From the NCBI GenBank assembly GCA_032718475.1, contig JAUCBJ010009157.1, positions 62,001 through 126,000 of the forward strand: a stretch of 64,000 nucleotides of DNA, written 5' to 3'. Below are positions 20,521 to 33,337 of the stretch, one piece after another (within the stretch, counting starts at the first letter, position 1; the number at the start of each line of letters is the position of its first letter). The notes beneath the pieces were generated by a model, which was given only the letters and a program-made list of their open reading frames with translations, was not told the origin of the DNA and did not search any database. Made by a program: the position numbers and the translations under genes. This stretch comes from Nemertoderma westbladi (Eukaryota > Xenacoelomorpha > Nemertodermatida > Nemertodermatidae).

Positions 20521-22255
20521 CTCATAAATCAAACTGCAAAGAATTTATCATGGTCATAGTTAATTAAAAGTTTTTTAAAAATAAATTTTCGAACTTTTCT
20601 GGTTTACTCTTATTGAATTGATTTTTGAATTTCGCTTATTCTGGATATGTGACCCATATTATTATTCACGGCCTGTAAAATGGTATTATTAGTAATTTTA
20701 ATCCGATTAATTAAACTTGTTACTGCTCTATGCCTAATGTGTATGAACAAATTTTTTTTAACTTTTCCGCTCCATTTGCCATAGAATTGGATCATCCTAA
20801 GTCCGGTTTAAATTACTTAATAATTTATACAATCTCATAGATGTTAAAAACATATAAACAAAGGAATATTAAGTTTCCCTACTCTAGTGAAATACTCGTT
20901 TGTATTGTAAAGAGTGAAGTAATTCATTAATTGTGTAATAATATAGTTAGTACGCTATTGTTTGATTATTAGAGGTTTTTGTTATTGGTGGGTTCTTCAT
21001 TATTTCTTCATATTTAGTAAGAAATATCTTATCTTTGGTGCAAAATATCATCTTTTTTTTAGCAAATGTGAAAAGATTAATAAATTCGGGCGTGTCAAAT
21101 AATAATTATTTATTATTAGTGTTCAATATAATTGATTGATGTTGATGTCTGTATGCGATATTATATTGGTAATATCGCATATCCGATTATGATTCATAAA
21201 TCATGCCTTTCCCCATTTTCCGCTGGGTGGTGCAGCGAATTGGATCTGCTAACAGTTTAAAACACCTTCACTCACACATTTGGTCTTATCTGTGTTGTGC
21301 GTGCAGGAACCACTTTATTATTTATTTTAAAAATATATTGTAGTCAAAATGCAAAAGGAAATATACTTCAAGGGTTGTGACGGGATCCGAGAGGATCCCG
21401 GTTTATCCGGTGTTGTTTATGTACGCGTCAAGGGCCGCACCGTTCGATGGAAAAGAGTTTGTGTTTGCTTGTTGTTCCGACGTTCTTTGGTAATAAGATA
21501 TATAGTACACAATGAAGTAACAGATAGCATGAATGCACTGAGATAGCTGAATGTACCGGTAGAATACAGTAAGTTGGTGACGTCTCACTTATCCTCACTA
21601 CTATAGGTTAGAGGATTTTAGGTCACTAATGGCACCATCAACATTATATTATTGTTTGATAGTGATGAAAAATAAATCAAGAGAAAAGAGATTTAGAACC
21701 GTTTAACAAATTTTCTTGATAAAATGGATAAAGCTACGGCTACCTAGGGCCCTACGCTTCAATAATTATTTTATCTGTCACTCATTGTAATCTCTGCATT
21801 CAAATGATGTAAACAAACATGTATGACCTTTGTTGAATGTAAACCAGTTTGGTGGCGGTTTAATTATTAGATTGTTGTAAACATGTATGACCTTGGTTTA
21901 TTACTTGTTTATTGGTGTCATATATATATTGGTTTATCGGTGTTTCGTGGTGGTAGATATAGACTAAGACTTATGTAAGATACATAATTTATTAAATCTT
22001 TGAAAACTTATTACACCTATCTTTTGAAACATTACACTTACAACGAGTTGACAAATTGACTAGATACTGCAATTATTTAACTTCACGCTAATAGATACTT
22101 TTATAAAGATTCTGTACTCCAAAATGGCAATGATCACCTTAAAGGTTACTATCAGTATTACAACCCAGTTCCGGGAATGATCGCATGGCACTGGAACAAT
22201 GAAACTAATGAAATTCGAACTTGGCTGGAATAAAATTATCCGATTAAAGATATTT
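20521..22255. other. Intergenic, no gene seen
   Basis: AT-rich. At 21374 it contains TTGTGACGGGATCC followed by a GGATCC...GGATCC inverted pair; the reverse complement of the first 14 bp is at 26669-26682. A GTAAACATGTATGACCTT-type motif is present near 21810 and 21880. No coding evidence. Confidence 0.55.
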
Positions 22256-22261
22256 GAAGAT

Positions 22262-22755
22262 TGGCTGGAAGAGGCTGATAACAGAATCCATGCTGGGGAG
22301 TCCATGCTGGGCTCTAACTGCTGAGGACACCAAATCTCTGGATGGCACATTCACAAGAATGCTACGCCGGGTTCATTGTGTCAAGTACAATGCACACATC
22401 TCCAACCAGACACTATATAACATTGGAGGTGTCTCATTGGTTCCCCCAAGCTTGACACTAGAACAAAATCGCCTCCGCTTTGCAGGACATTGCTTTCGCC
22501 GTGAGGACCAGCCAGTGCATAATCTTGTACTTTGGCAGCCTCATGGAGTGAATAAGCATGGTGGACAGCCCATGACTTTCTTGAGACGCATCTTCAAGGA
22601 TACTGGCCTTAAAGATGCGGATGATCTAGCAAATGTCATGGGTGATAGGGAGTTGTGGCGGTGCAATTTTGTTGACAAGCCGGCATAGCATTCTTAAAAA
22701 ATGCAGCTGCAATGCAGCATGCCGATCCGAGAGAGAGAGAGATAGAGAGAGATAA
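22262..22755 (+). mobile_element. LINE 3'-end fragment with GA-rich tail
   Basis: An open frame (22254-22688) encodes the C-terminus of a LINE ORF2 (RMLRRVHCVKYN, LRFAGHCFRRED, MGDRELWRC), matching 25920-26180 and the minus-strand fragments at 34027, 46842 and 61760. The 3' end ATGCCGATCC is followed by a (GA)n run. It is a 5'-truncated insertion with no reverse transcriptase. Confidence 0.8.
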
Positions 22756-22879
22756 CAGAATGACATATATCGACACAATGAATGACAAGGCTAAAATCAT
22801 ACTTATCAAATCATGGGGTGGAACCGACTCAGTTGTGTTAGTGGATCCATTCCACTAAGCATTTCCAACCCACAAAATT

Positions 22880-22901
22880 GGGGGGGGGGGGGGGGGGGGG
22901 G
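22880..22901 (+). repeat. Poly-G run
   Basis: 22 consecutive G, immediately before the decayed LINE. Confidence 0.97.
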
Positions 22902-25900
22902 ATTTACCAAGTTGGCCATCAAGGTATCATCAGGTCAGGTCAGGTATTCTAGGTCATTGATCAAGAAAACTTGCCACCTCCATGCAGCATAAAGGAGGTA
23001 CCACCTGTAGCTGCATAGAACCTCTTACTAGGGCAAATCTGGTCCTGTAACTAGGACCCCTTTCGTTCTGGGATAAGGAAGCCCTTGGTCCTGGATTAAG
23101 GAACCCATATACTTGACTGTAGGGGTATATGGCCTGGCCAGGCAGATGGTGATCTACCAATGGCTGGTCAGGAGTAGAGTGTTCTCATGTCCACTCTGAG
23201 TGCACTTCACTGCGACCTGCACCTGGCAGCAGGGGTACAGGACATGACCTAGCAGAAGAGCTGCACAGCCAATGGTGGGTCATGTGCGCCAGAGTAGATA
23301 CGGGTGATGGGCCTCATATCTGATTCCACTGCGACATCCACCCTGTGGAATGGCAAACCAGGGTGTGGTATTTGCCCCGAGAGCTGACTCGGCAAAAAGC
23401 ACCCCCCAACCCCCATTATGGATTACATTAGCAATGCGGAGGTCCGGCCACTATAGGCCAGTGGAATTACCGGACACAATCAGCCTCACAGGCATCAGTT
23501 ATCTCCTGACCAGTTGCCTGTCTCACCCCCTACTGGAGAGAGAGCAGCCAACAATTCTTTGAGTCCCTTTACTGATGACCTTTCTGGCCCAAACCCTGGG
23601 TCACCAGGGAGGCCAGATTGTGAGGGGGAGAGGGATTCTGGAGTTGGAGGCTACTCTCATGTTCCACCCTGACCAACAATGCCATTGGTGAATCTGAGGC
23701 AAGTCACTAGACTAGCCTCTGTAAACACCCTAACACTCGGGTCCCCAATGCGACAAGGTGAGCTGACTGCCTTGGCGGGTAAGCTATCTCTTAGCGCAGT
23801 GGGTGTTCAAGAACACCGAATGCAGACTGGACAGACTGATGAGGTTCTGATTAAGGACATGGGGGGCGGTTGGCGACTCGCCCTCGCCTCAGCAGATGAT
23901 AGTGGCAATGGTGGTATTGGTCTATTGATGAATCCAACTACACATGCAGCATTGGACAAAATAGACCAAATCTCTAACCGCATCATCCATTGCCACTTCT
24001 CATGTTCTGGAAGACTGGCTAAGAAATTGCATAAGGTGGTTCTGATTGTGTGCTACTCTCCAACTAGTGTTGCCCCTGTAGAGGAGGTGGAAATTTCTAC
24101 CACAATCTACAAGCAGCTACTGATGGAGTGGATCAGCAAGCATTCTTTACATTCCTGGGAGACTTTAATGCAAGTCTGCATCAATCACCTGCATCGCCCT
24201 GGGTCTATAGCAATAGTGTTAACCGAAATTCCGTCCATCTTCAGGATTTTATTTCTGGAAATGGATTGCTTTCGGCTGGAACCCGAACTGGAAAGCTATG
24301 GACTCATAGTGGACCCAGTGGTCACAAGTCCCAGATAGACCATATTCTGGTTCATAGGAAATACAGGAGCTCTATACAAGACTGTAATGCATTTACACTT
24401 CGACGCTTCTCCAGTGATCACCGCCTTATTGTGGCCAAGGTAAGACTTAGTCTACGTGCTAGCAGAACAACGAAATCTGCCTTGCCACGGCATGACTGGT
24501 CCTCTCTGTTGCAATAGCCAAGTGTGAGATCCAGCTTCACACTACAGCTGAGCAACAGGTATGAGGTTCTTGCCTCTGAGGCAGAAGATCACCGTGAGGG
24601 CTATACTGCCTTCACAGAATCAGTTAAGTTAGCAGCTGCAGAAACAGTTCCTGTATACCCTCGAAACAGGAAAATGGCCCCCTGGACTGACAACAAAATT
24701 CAGAAGTGCCGAAATGACCTATATAAGTTGCAGAAAGAGTCCCGACTCAAACAGACTACAGTGGCCAAGGATGCAGTTAAGGCTGCATCTAGGTCCATGA
24801 ACAGGCAGTACTCTGTTAATCTACAGGAGCTAATAAACCAACAGGTTGATGCCATCAATGATGCTGACGACAGCAGGCAATCATCCCAGGCATGGAAATC
24901 GATCAACTTGCTTACTGGTCGGAAAAGCCAACCAACCACCAAGGTTAAGGCTGAATCACCAGCCGATCGCCTCAATGGTTGGAAGGCCCACTTTGAAAAG
25001 CTCCTCAATAATGACAGGGTATTGCCTGATAACTTTACAGAAGTAAAAGTGTCTGAGTCTGTACTCCCAGATATTCCCATTGGCGATGATACGTATGTAC
25101 AGCATACTTTCATTATATGGGATTCTTGATGAAATTATTGCAGCAATCAGATCAGTATATGACAAATCAATCATCAAATCAATCAAATATGATCAGTCAA
25201 ACAAAACTAATTACGTAAGTGAAAAATAGGACGTTTTGTCAAGTTTAATGTCCGCCCACCAGGAAGTATCCATTACAATTCAATATACGATGGTTCGACA
25301 ACATTTGTGTCTACTGTTGACGGTGACACAGAACCATTTGAAGTGTTGTGGGGCGTCCTCCAGGGAGACACACTTGCACCATTCTTGTTCATAATTGTGG
25401 TTGACTATGTTCTACGCATGTCCTTAGATCATCATAATGATGATGGGGTGATGATAACTCCACCTACTGGCTCCAGACGGAAGTCGAGGAAATCCTGCCA
25501 AGTACCTAACTGATCTAGACTGAACTAACTAACTAACTAACTAACTGAACTAGACTTTGCTGATGACTTAGGAGTACTCTCAGAATTACAAGAGGGAGCC
25601 CAACGGCTCCTCAGCTCATTAGAACATGCTGCTTCTAGTGTTGGTCTTTTTATTAACTCCAGAAAGACCCCAATTTTGACAGTTAACTTTGAAAGTCCTC
25701 AGCAAGTCTCTGATCGGATGAGCATAAGCTCAAAGGATGGTATGCTTGAGAGCATGTGGACGACTTCTGTTACCTGGGATCATGGATCCGGAAGTCAGGT
25801 GAGGACCTTCGAATACGTAAGGTAAATGCATGGGCAGCCTTGAATAGGCTTTCCAGGATTTGGAAGTCACCGAGAATTAATCGGAAACTTAAGGTCCGAT

Positions 25901-26220
25901 TATTTAGAGCAGCAGTAGTTCCAGTACTCCTCTATGGGAGTCCATGGTGGGCTCTAACTGCTGAGGAGACCAAATCTCTGGATGGCACATTCACAAGAAT
26001 GCTACGCCGGGTTCATTGTGTCAAGTACAATGCACACATCTCATAACAGTCACTATATAACATTGGAGGTGTCTCATTGGTTCCTCCATGCTTGACACTA
26101 GAACAAAATCGCCTCCGCTTTGCAGGACATTGCTTTCGCCATGATGACCAGCCAGTGCATAATCTTGTACTTTGGCGGGCTGATGGAGGATGCAATGCAG
26201 CATACCGATCCTAGTAGTAA
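22902..26220 (+). mobile_element. Decayed LINE, internally deleted
   Basis: A plus-strand non-LTR element from its 5' region (22902-23678) through ORF2 to a 3' terminus ATACCGATCC followed by TAGTAGTAAC. Coding is broken by frameshifts, a large loss in the reverse transcriptase, AT-rich filler (25130-25210) and a (CTAA)n insertion (25525-25546). It belongs to the same family as the four separate 3' fragments in this window. Confidence 0.85.
23679..26200 (+). pseudogene. Broken LINE ORF2 (EEP endonuclease, RT remnants)
   Basis: An ATG at 23679 opens the endonuclease (GVQEHRMQTG at about 23805). The frame shifts near 24130-24200 into LGDFNASLH, then QIDHILVHRK and SDHRLIVAKV, ending at a stop at 24517. 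A linker frame (24524-25129) follows. Reverse transcriptase survives only as a motif-B segment (GVLQGDTLAPFLF, near 25348) and a motif-C segment (DFADDLGVLS, near 25553). The C-terminal domain (25756-26046, then shifted) matches 22300-22688. The fingers and motif A are missing, so it cannot be functional. Confidence 0.85.
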
Positions 26221-28600
26221 CAAACAGGGCATACCAGCAAAGGGATGATGTAATAAGGCCAGCTTGGAAGTGGACTTACAATCCACCTCAGTGGGCTAGA
26301 GGCTAGCAGAAGCCTAAGGGAGTTAGATTCACGGGTGATGAGCTGACCAATGGGAGGGCAGCACATGGCAATGAGTGTATCGACGATTGGAGGCCAATAT
26401 TGGTTGAGTGGTCATGTGTGGTCATGTGATTTATTGCTTAGTTGACATTTATTTTTGATGGACGATGAACAGTTTTCACCATCAGCCGTAATAAATACTG
26501 ATTGTGATGTAATAATCATTTTACCGGGAACTATAGTCTGACCTATTATACATCAACGATAATCAGAACCCTTATTTTACCGAGCTTTCGGCCACCAGTA
26601 TTCCCCAATGCGGCTTCGCGTGGAGAACGTCATAAAGTCAACCCGGTCGGGATCCCACGCCAACCTGGATCCCGTCACAAGTTGAATTCATGTGGAATCA
26701 TGCTAAGGTTCAATTCGATATAATTTCTGCCACATGAAACCACATCGCCATTCCTGTTGATACCTAGACTCAAATCATAGAGAAGACAAATGCAGAGCTT
26801 CGGCACTTGGAAAATAGGCAATGGCAATGCATTGACGAGATGATGGAAAAACTTTGGTTAATGAAGCTAAGGGAAATACAGTTTATTTTTCTGTGAAAAT
26901 GGAGGGTTTTCTAAAACTGCCATCCCGGGGTTAATAAAAGCAAAGAAAATGAATGAAATTTTAATCTCACCCAAACAAGAATTAAATTTGCTTGCAGACT
27001 TATTATTCAACAAACCACATTAAATTGTTTCCTTTATATTATTGCTTGTTCCTTTGGTTATCATGGATTGGCCTTAGACGGATAGGGCAGTACAGACGCT
27101 GTATGCGACATATTTATTAAAACTTCAAGCAGAATCGATTTTTCCCTCTTCTTAAAGCCTAAGAGAATATATTTAATGCAATGGCGATATGGTCGATTGG
27201 GCTGTATGATTCATTCCTCATTTTTGTTGAAATTACTTCGATTATATAAAAGTTTCTCATCCTTTAGTAATTATTCAAATAGTACAGCAGATGGAAAAAC
27301 TGTGCATAGTCAATGCTTTGGTTAATTTTGGTAGGACATTTTATTGTGATCAATAATCCGAATGATGCCAAGCTTGCATCATTGAGGATTTGGTTAATTT
27401 GCAATTGAAATAATTGTCCCCCAAGAACAATAAAAAAATCCATCCGAATGTTTCCATATTATATTTTATTAATAAATTTTCTGTTGGAAACAAATATATG
27501 GTAGATGTCTATTCCAATTAAGCTCATATCACCAGAATCCCCATCTTATGGTTCACTTCCATGGCAATTTTCATTTCAGCAACACCTCACATATTTTTTT
27601 CTGGAGACGATAATGTAAAGATAATTATTAATTATATTTGGCTGGAAGTTGAATTTAATAATACACCCATTGCAATTATGGAATGGTTTTTTAAAATATT
27701 TTAATATACAACCAGAAATTTAAGATTTACATAGATGTAAAGGTATATTATTGAATTAATTTTTAAAATTAATTTGACTGTAGAAAACCTCATAATAGTT
27801 ACTATAATAGCACACTTTATAACTTGAATCCGGAGCTGCTCCCATTGGAATAATTGTGAGTAAAAACGTTCTGGAACACAGCCCTCGTGGATCGAAAATC
27901 TTATTGCTTTTGCATAAAAAGTCATGATTCGCTGTAGAATGTGGTAACATTTAAGAATATGAACATCTCAACTGAGCATCAGTCGGATTTATTGATGACA
28001 ACAATATAACCTACCTGAATCAGTCAAAGCATTTACTATATACTTCCATGCGAGGTATAATTAAATATCTGAAGGACTACAATTATGAGCAGGCAAGGCA
28101 TTTTTGCAATAATCTCCCATTGAGATAGAATTATTTAAAAGTACTGGTAGCTATTTTCCCAAATATTTCAACTCAAAGAGATTCATAAAGCTCTTAAGTT
28201 GAACAATAAACCAGTCTGCTTATTTATAATAATAATTATTTATATTGACACAGTTCGGGTAGAATTCCTCCTTAAATACTTATTATTGTTTAAATACTTA
28301 TAATCGTTGTACTATAAATTCACTATATCTTTGTGTAGGTCTATGCCCACATAGGTTGCTACTGAATAAATCTCAATTTCTAGCCGAGTACTGAGCCGGT
28401 TATAATTTCGTAAATGGTGGGCCCAGCCCGTATGGGAACTTATGCTGGGAAAGTAAAAAGGGGTTGGATAATAACGGTATAACGAAGTATTAAGGTGCAT
28501 TCGTGCCATAGAAATAACGAGCCAAAGAGAGAGGAACCTTCATTTATTTTGTGTTTTATGTACACCTATAATTATACTTTTAAATGCATAAATACTAACA
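26221..28600. other. Intergenic, no gene seen
   Basis: AT-rich with no convincing ORF, splice pattern or repeat array. It contains the inverted GGATCCCGTCACAA at 26669. Confidence 0.55.
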
Positions 28601-28608
28601 TGAAGTAT

Positions 28609-29920
28609 GGTGCCTTCGCGTAGCACGTGAACTGGAGCGTCTTATGTTAAGTGGCAACTCGAAAGAATTATAATATATAATTAGATGTCCCCTAATTACT
28701 TTACCACCTAGGGTAAGGTTACTATTGTCGATTGGCCTCACAAAAACTCAGTCTGAGGTCTAGAATATGTGCCAGGGGTCAATCAGGAAGAAAGGATTAT
28801 AATCAATAATGCGAGAAGGTTTAATTTGAGATATTTCTAAAACGTTTTAATTTCAGCCCACTAGCGGCAGACTAGAGAACTCCGGGCGAATCGGCTTCGC
28901 AAACACACAAAATGTGGTATAGTAGTTAGTTAGTTAGCGACTTGAGCTCTGTGTATTAATCAAATAACTTTCAAAACATAATAATGTAATCAAACATAAC
29001 ATACGATATAACACTGGTAAACAAGCCAGACTAGCACATTATTAAAAGAACACAAAACGTAAACCAGATCATCAAATATAATTACGTATAAATAAATAAG
29101 TACATAAATGAATAAGTAGACAGACAGACCAGAAGTGACAATAAACTATTTTATTAAATATATTTTTCAGTTTATGTTGACCAAGCTGACTAATACACAA
29201 TAACTAGACCAAGATCAACAACAAATAAATCAAAATTAAATAGACCTACCAATAATTAAACAAATAAATAAATAGACAGACAGACAGACCGGAAGTGACA
29301 TTAAACTAATTTAGTATTAACTATGTTTCACTACATGCCAAGATTCAGCTTAAACGAATTAATATCACTGAAATGGTAGAAGTTTTCATGTACAGGCCTT
29401 TCGCCCTCTAGCGGCAGACTGGAGAACTGCAGAAGAATCACTTTCCTCAAAGAGTCGAAGCACGTGGTTTGGTAAATATATTCCAAGATTCAGCTTCAGA
29501 TTACGATGAGGGAATTGTGGGGAGGTTAGCACTTCCATAAATTTCGCCCTCTAGCGGCAGACTAGAGTACTGCATATGGATGAGCTTCTTATGAATAACA
29601 CAGTTAATAGTTTAGTACCAACTTGCAAAGTTTCAGTTTGAACGGAATAAAAACAAAGAAATGGAGGATATTTAACGTTTAGACATGTAGCCCTCTATCG
29701 GTAGACTGTTGAAGAAATGGTTTCTGAATGACTCTAAAAATCTCATCATTTGGTCTTATTGATGCCTAAAATTGTTTAACTCGGTACCTATGAGTCCGAC
29801 AACGTTATTCGCATGGCTAAATGGTAAAGCAGACGACGACGACGACAACAACTATTTGCCGTTATTGTCCCACCCCTTAACAGTGGCAGTTTGCTAAGTT
29901 AACTTCGTGGTTCGCCCCAC
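28609..29920 (-). mobile_element. Dispersed GTGGGGC-ended element, copy B
   Basis: Reverse-oriented relative of copy A: left end at 29920 (reads GTGGGGCGAACCACGAAG on the minus strand) and right end at about 28609 (TGCCTTCGCGTAGCACGTG on plus). It holds ~145-bp degenerate repeats with CGCCCTCTAGCGGCAGACT at 29401 and 29543, diverged forms near 28857 and 29692, and a GAC-repeat relic near 29834. The stretch 29100-29330 is AATA/GACA-rich filler. No transposase. Confidence 0.68.
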
Positions 29921-30529
29921 AACTTGAATTTCGGATAATATGTTAGTAACTTTATATCCTTATTTTCACTCTATTAATCAGATCAACAGATAATAATAAC
30001 ATTTCTTCTACATAATTCGACCCAGTGAAAATTATATTTCGTGTTTTCATGTCTCTTCAGAGAGTCGAAATGAATTCAAAGGATTTTTGTTGTGTGTGTA
30101 GTTGTCTAATAGGAGAAAAGATATTCCACTTTGGCAACATTTTACATACGATGGCCTAACATTTAAATGGTATAGGCTAACATACAGATCAGTGTGCATT
30201 TCACCACGTAATCCAAGAGCCAATCACACCCTAGAACGTCCACTGATTAGGAAACCCATCCCTTTGGTTGGAGGATTATTTTAGCTTTGCACCATGAAAG
30301 TGTTTCATCGAAACGTATTTGTTCATTTTTGTTATTATGAATATCCCATTTTAATATTGTTGGTTATAATTATTTTTAATACAGAAAGTAGATGTAGTTA
30401 ATACAAAATGTATAAAAATTATTTTGGTAATATTTGGTTAAAATAAATATATATTATTTAAACTGGGTGACATCATCGGTCTGCACATGACATACTATAG
30501 AGCATTGCCGGCACACGCACGCACAGCCA
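29921..30529. other. Intergenic, no gene seen
   Basis: A 60-codon open frame at 30102-30284 has no ATG start and no recognised domain. Nothing else is supported. Confidence 0.5.
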
Positions 30530-30785
30530 AAAAAAAAAATAATAATATTGATTATTTATTTATATAGCGCTTTTCTACCGCTCATCATACTAAAGCGCTT
30601 TTATTATTATTTATTGTTTCCCATTATACCGCTGGCTTGGCATAGGCACTAAATTGTCTAAAGTGTCTTGCCTAGGGACACAACGGATCAAAATTTACAC
30701 AGCCTTTAATCGGATTCGAATCTGCGCCACCAAACACTATTGTGTATCCACTCGGACACTGCGACATTACGGACATAGTGCACTC
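30530..30785 (-). mobile_element. tRNA-derived SINE, near full length
   Basis: The minus-strand order is a tRNA-like head (GTCCGAGTGG A box; GATTCGAATCC B box), a body with TTGTGTCCCTAGGCAAGACA and GCGGTATAATGGG, a 3' part GCGCTATATAAATAAATAAT and an A/T-rich tail ending in an A run (30530-30540 on plus as AAAAAAAAAA). The body motif GTCCYNGGGCAAGACACTTT and GCGCTATATAA are common to marine-animal SINEs, from memory. Confidence 0.7.
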
Positions 30786-31500
30786 GGCATCCATACACTT
30801 TCCAAGGGGTTGTTAACTGCTACACCTACACTTAGACCTCGCCTACACACCTACGCGTACTCTACTTGTTGGCAGATTAGTAAAGAAGCAGGTTACAGAG
30901 GCGGGTCGAAAGGAAACAAAACAATAAACGAGAGTTAGGAATATTGTAGAAAACCCAATTTTATTGAGAATCAACAGTCAGATGGGGTGCCTTGGATAGC
31001 TTGGGTAGCCGTGGAAGGATATAGGTAAGGATAAGGATAAGGAATATCTGTTCAAACTCTGAGGTTCGCATGGCACCACACGGTCGTGTGCAGACTGATC
31101 CCCCCGGAGGTAGCACTGCATGCCTAAGACGTTGTAAAATTCCTGTTTAAAGAGGAATTACAGATTACTGTTTAAATTCCTGTAGGGCATTTTTTTGTTA
31201 AAAATGGGTAAACTGTTAAAAATAAGGAAATAGTGGCAGGCTAGACAAATAATCACCTCATCAACATAAACGACTACTTTAAACATCTAAAGTAGTGCAC
31301 ATACTTCCTCTTGAAGCTTCCTCTTAGTTCCATATTGTTTCGACGCAAACAAAATTCAACCCTTCTCTCGAGTAAAATCGACGCAAATAACAGATGATTA
31401 CTCTATAAAATAAAACTGTATCCTGTTCTATTGACTTTCGTTTATTGTTTTGGTTAGGATAACCCTATAAGTATAGGGCTATACAACGTTGTACAAATAC
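30786..31500. other. Intergenic with a poly-G-family repeat relic
   Basis: No gene. 31340-31475 resembles the family at 16919-17075 (TTCAACCC..., CCTGTTCTATTGACTTTCG, TTTATTGTTTTGGTTAGG). Confidence 0.55.
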
Positions 31501-31503
31501 CGC

Positions 31504-31541
31504 GGGGGGGGGGGGGGGTCATATTGACCCCCCCCCCCCCC
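31504..31541. repeat. Poly-G/poly-C perfect palindrome
   Basis: A run of about 15 G, then TCA-TAT-TGA, then about 15 C: arms of roughly 18 nt around a 3-nt centre. The TCATATTGAC-C(n) half recurs at 32441-32475 without the G arm. Confidence 0.9.
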
Positions 31542-31699
31542 TCCTCCCCTCTAAAATCTACAAAATTTACGAAAACGTCTTATTTTTTTGTTTGTACGTA
31601 GATTTCACTACTCTGTATCAGAACGAAAAAAATCTCGCAAAAATGTATTTGGCATATTTGGCGTATTGGGTATTTTGCAGCATCATATTTTAAATTTTC

Positions 31700-32430
31700 A
31701 AAAATTGAAAAAAAACTTATAACTAGCACTTTTCAGTTTGAAACAAAAATTTAGTTTGGCTTATACGATGCTATAAATTCACATTATCAGGTTTTCTAGG
31801 GCGCTGATTCTAATGGAATACATTTCAAATTTGCCAGATCATTGCTACTCGTATTTTTCGGCGTGAAATTGCAAATTTTAGTACTAGCACCAATTTTCGT
31901 ACCTATAACAAAAAGTTCAACTCTGAGATTCCCAGTGCTGTTTTTATTGTTTTCATTGGATTCAGGACCGTCATAAACACGTAGAACTCAAGCAACAATA
32001 TGATACTATCTATTGATCAATATGCCTATTTTCAAAAATTTGGTGCTGGCACAAAAACTTTCACCCACCTCCGAAAAATACAAGTTTGAGTAAATTTTTA
32101 CTTATTCAATTGAATTCAGAATCCTCACAAACCATCATAACGCAAGAAACAAGGTGACACAATGAATTTATATATTTGATGGATTTCAAAATTTGGTGTT
32201 AGCGCCAAATTTTGCACACAGAATATTTCAAGAAATGTAATTTTCAAAAAAACGTCTCCAAAAAAAGTGCCAAAAGTAGGGTTAAAGAATGGTGCTTATA
32301 ACTCGAAAACTTTCCAATATTATTAAAAAACGTTTTCAGTATTAGGAAGACAATAGATTTTTAGGAAAAGTCATAAAATTTCAGATTGGCCACTACTTTT
32401 GTCTCAGACTTCTAACAAAACAAACCACAG
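31700..32430. repeat. Degenerate ~170-bp tandem repeat between two GTCATATTGAC-C(n) blocks
   Basis: AAATTTTAGTACTAGCACC (near 31877), AAATTTGGTGCTGGCAC (near 32036) and AAATTTGGTGTTAGCGCC (near 32190) mark three weakly conserved repeats, each followed by a TTCAATTG/GATTCAG segment and a (C)ATCATAA segment. No coding. Confidence 0.6.
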
Positions 32431-32439
32431 AGGGGAGTC

Positions 32440-32475
32440 GTCATATTGACCCCCCCCCCCCCCCCCCCCCCCCCC
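32440..32475 (+). repeat. TCATATTGAC plus poly-C run
   Basis: Twenty-six C follow TCATATTGA, the second copy of the motif at 31518. Confidence 0.93.
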
Positions 32476-33233
32476 TCGGGTTTAATAAGGTTAACGTGCC
32501 GCTGTAACCTGTGCCATTGACTTTCGTTTATTGTTTTGGTTAGATTAACGTGCCAATGTAACCTGCTCAATTTCGTAATTGAAAATTAACATTGAGACGA
32601 TATTAATTCGCCGAGATGGGATATACGCCAAGTTTCCCACGCCCCTGTTTCCTGTCTGGACAGAATATAGCGTAATAATATACTTATGATTTCAAAGTCT
32701 GTAACCTCCAGTTATCAATTCCAGCAAGCGTTAAAATTGTAAAACATGGATGCCACTTAAATGGTAATATAGTGAAATGCATTCCTATACACACGGGTTC
32801 AGTAAACGAACACACCACCACATAAATAGTACATGGCATTATATAAGTCATGTTATTCAAAATTCAAAACAATTCAATTTACACTTTCATAAGTTTTTAT
32901 TACCCCAAGGAGTGGTGTGTGTGGCTACTGTATCTTAAATGTTGCGTCAAATACCTTCAAACCTTTAACTATCACCCAACACGAGAAATAACTTTACCGA
33001 CAAAATAATAATACATATAACATGTGTGATAGAGTCACTAATTGGTTAGCTTAAGATTCACTGTCTTGTCTTTGATGTTTAAATCTGCTTTGATTGCTCA
33101 TGTCACATTGTGATGAACTAATTTGAAATCAGAACTTCGATAAGCGAGAATTTCAAAGTTTAAATTTTTTGTTTGATCAATAATTATTGTATATATTTAC
33201 AGTAATTTTACTTATCACTCAATCTGTGATTTA
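32476..33233. other. Intergenic, no gene seen
   Basis: 32490-32560 is another relic of the TTTATTGTTTTGGTTAG family; the remainder is AT-rich and unremarkable. Confidence 0.5.
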
Positions 33234-33292
33234 CTTTTATCTTTTATAACAGAAAGTATGCCTTCATTACTTTCTGTTATAAAAGATAAAAG
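33234..33292. repeat. Perfect 25-bp inverted repeat, 9-nt loop
   Basis: The arm at 33234-33258 (CTTTTATCTTTTATAACAGA plus AAGTA) and its exact reverse complement at 33268-33292 are separated by TGCCTTCAT. It is the first and longest of a string of hairpins running to 33473. Confidence 0.97.
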
Positions 33293-33337
33293 ATTGGTAT
33301 TTTACGGTAATTTAAGAGTAAACTCCCTTCAAATAAT

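Noticed and set aside
30102-30284. 60-codon ORF after a GT-rich acceptor-like tract
   Set aside because: No ATG, no domain, and no donor or partner exon could be identified.
33234-33292. MicroRNA precursor
   Set aside because: Twenty-five perfectly paired bases with a 9-nt loop is too perfect and short for a typical animal pre-miRNA; kept only as an inverted repeat.
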